From the IMG/VR virus record IMGVR_UViG_3300042731_009285, positions 1 to 22,986 of that record: a stretch of 22,986 nucleotides of DNA; one strand, written 5' to 3'. The translations under genes and the position numbers were made by a program. Under the pieces are notes generated by a model, which saw only the letters and a list, made by a program, of their open reading frames with translations, made no database searches and had not been told where the DNA came from. Shown one piece after another: positions 21,770 through 22,986 of the stretch. The DNA is from a virus. The first letter of the stretch is position 1. The number at the start of each line of letters is the position of its first letter.

Positions 21770-22129
21770 ATGTCTCTTTTTTTTATTCTTTGCGTCGGGT
21801 TCTCAATATCGCATTCAATTGCGTATCTTCATATTTTTCACTGGTTCAGAAAGTTTATTTCCGGTGTTGATGACAAAACATTTTATCGGATAATAATCTG
21901 TAAAGAAGTTAAATTTAGGGTTGGTTTTTTTGGACGTCTTGTTAGGTGTCATGCCTGTCTTGGTTTCTGGGTTGGTGTTTTCTTGTACTGTTTCAACGGT
22001 AATCCTATAGTGAAAGAGATGATTACCTTTGGTCAAATTGCTGAGACAGTTGGTTTTGCTTTTTTGCAGCTTGGATTCAACAGTCTTGTTTGGTTGATAC
22101 TTCGACGTCTCGGAGCAGAGGAGCTTTGA
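21770..22129 (+). CDS. Small membrane protein with CxxC-FW motif (119 aa)
   Basis: The ATG abuts the micro-ORF stop; AAGGA about 11 bases upstream is a weak SD. A hydrophobic N-terminal helix (SLFFILCVGFSISHSIAYLH) is followed by a basic loop, then RLVRCHACLGFWVGVFLYCF, with Cys-x2-Cys before the second membrane helix, and a third hydrophobic stretch ending LVWLILRRLGAEEL. The C-H-A-C-L-G-F-W-V-G signature recalls small membrane proteins of the DUF1360 type seen in phages and bacteria, whose function is unknown. Three membrane segments are likely. It lies between chaperone and tape measure, and it may be a tail-associated membrane factor; that is inference. Confidence 0.82.
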   Translation: MSLFFILCVGFSISHSIAYLHIFHWFRKFISGVDDKTFYRIIICKEVKFRVGFFGRLVRCHACLGFWVGVFLYCFNGNPIVKEMITFGQIAETVGFAFLQLGFNSLVWLILRRLGAEEL

Positions 22130-22130
22130 C

Positions 22131-22986
22131 ATGGCAAATAATTTTGATGGTCTTGGTGTCGGCTTCGAGGTAGAAGACAATGATTCAACAAAAAATGTAG
22201 ACAACCTTGCGTCATCATTTACTGATTTGTGGGGAACTCTGAAGCGGGTAGGAAGTGCTGTTCCAAGAGTTGGGGCCAGTATGACCCGTGGTTTTCGTAG
22301 ACTCGGGGCCTCTAGTGCTAAATCAGTTGGGATGATGAGCACAGCTGTTGGTGCATTGATAGATAAGGCCATGGATCCTCAATTGGATTCGGCATATGCC
22401 TCGATGTATGCTGGTTTTAACAAAGAATTCTCGGCGTTGACAGCTGGCATGAAAGAGACGGAAGGTGACCTTACCCGGTCGAGAAAGAGGATTGGTGGAA
22501 TCGCTCAAGGGATGGGGGAAGATATGAATCAAGCTGCTCAGAACTGGCTGGCTTTTGAGCAGAGGGGTATTGAGTTAGATAAGGTGCTCGGGACTCAAGG
22601 GTTGACCAAGACAATGCAGGGCATGATCAAGGTGACTTCTGTCTTTGGTCTGGAAGGACGTCAGTGGGCAAACATTGCTGCCAGTCTAAAAAATTCATAT
22701 GGTCTAACGGAAGAAGCAATTGGGGGTCTAGGGGACAAGATTGTTGCTGTTGGTAGAGAGTTCAATATGGGGCGTGAGGCGATACAGTCTTGGCCCAATA
22801 TAATGCAGGTGTTAAATAAGGAGCTCGCTGATTTTGGTCAGGAGATAACACCAGACAAATTGGATAAGCTCACAACATCGCTGGTCCAGTTGGGAGGTGG
22901 ATTTAAGCAGGCTCTTGGTATTGATCCAGCTGAAGCGATGGAGTTGGCAACACAGTCGTTTTCAACATTAGCGGCTGAGAGGAAAA
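22131..22986 (+). CDS. Tape-measure protein (N-terminal part, 3' end missing)
   Basis: GAGGAG at 22118-22123 lies 7 bases before ATG 22131, one base after the previous stop. The frame stays open to the window end, 285 codons. The N-terminal sequence MANNFDGLGVGFEVEDNDST is followed by a Gly/Ala/Met-rich, long helical region (SVGMMSTAVGALIDKAMDPQ, ASMYAGFNKEFSALTAGMKE) and then continuous amphipathic helix with alternating hydrophobic and charged residues, as in phage tape measures, which set tail length inside the tube. Position directly after chaperone and membrane protein fits this. It is truncated by the window, so its C-terminal features cannot be seen. Confidence 0.85.
   Translation, partial: MANNFDGLGVGFEVEDNDSTKNVDNLASSFTDLWGTLKRVGSAVPRVGASMTRGFRRLGASSAKSVGMMSTAVGALIDKAMDPQLDSAYASMYAGFNKEFSALTAGMKETEGDLTRSRKRIGGIAQGMGEDMNQAAQNWLAFEQRGIELDKVLGTQGLTKTMQGMIKVTSVFGLEGRQWANIAASLKNSYGLTEEAIGGLGDKIVAVGREFNMGREAIQSWPNIMQVLNKELADFGQEITPDKLDKLTTSLVQLGGGFKQALGIDPAEAMELATQSFSTLAAERK

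Noticed and set aside
1-22986. T4-type late promoters (TATAAATA), tRNA genes, CRISPR repeats, insertion sequences
   Set aside because: I scanned intergenic gaps for these and saw none; TATAAA-like strings occur only inside coding sequences and no repeat arrays or transposase genes are present.

Overview
The window is a late structural-gene segment of a contractile-tailed (myovirus-type) bacteriophage or prophage. Every gene I can support lies on the + strand, packed with short gaps or stop/start overlaps, and most have GGAGG-type Shine-Dalgarno (SD) sites. The anchors are a T4 gp20-like portal (cut off by the window start), a T4 gp21-like prohead protease fused to a coiled-coil scaffold, a T4 gp23-like major capsid protein, a tail sheath, two gp19-like tail-tube-type proteins, a tail-assembly chaperone and a tape-measure protein (cut off by the window end). 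No host-specific or integration gene is present, so the host cannot be named; the SD sites only indicate a bacterium.

Layout. 1-7311 is the head-building block: portal, a small helical protein, two unrecognised proteins likely to belong to the prohead core, protease-scaffold, capsid. Hairpin terminators follow the capsid gene (7326-7367) and a putative decoration-protein gene (7970-8032). 8064-16782 is a head-tail joining region of mostly unrecognised small proteins (neck, completion and tail-terminator candidates, two zinc-ribbon-like proteins, a paralogous pair of basic proteins). 16825-20195 is the tail shaft: sheath, tube and a second tube-like protein. 20192-22986 is the tail-assembly block: a basic protein, a ribbon-helix-helix DNA-binding protein, a zinc-ribbon chaperone with a -1 frameshift extension, a small membrane protein and the tape measure.

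How the genes work together. The portal nucleates a prohead around the scaffold; the protease removes scaffold and trims the capsid protein (a plausible L-S-E/S site lies at capsid residue 69). Neck proteins close the filled head; tube and sheath polymerise over the tape measure, helped by the chaperone pair.

Main points of interest: (1) a correctly phased T TTT TTC slippery site in the chaperone gene leading to a 58-codon -1 extension; (2) a strong internal ribosome site that would make the scaffold as a nested product of the protease gene; (3) one insert module apparently shared by capsid protein and tail sheath; (4) four micro-ORFs of 14-24 codons with good SD sites in intergenic gaps, three ending at the next gene's start codon; (5) a ribbon-helix-helix gene preceded by a promoter-like site whose spacer is an almost perfect palindrome.
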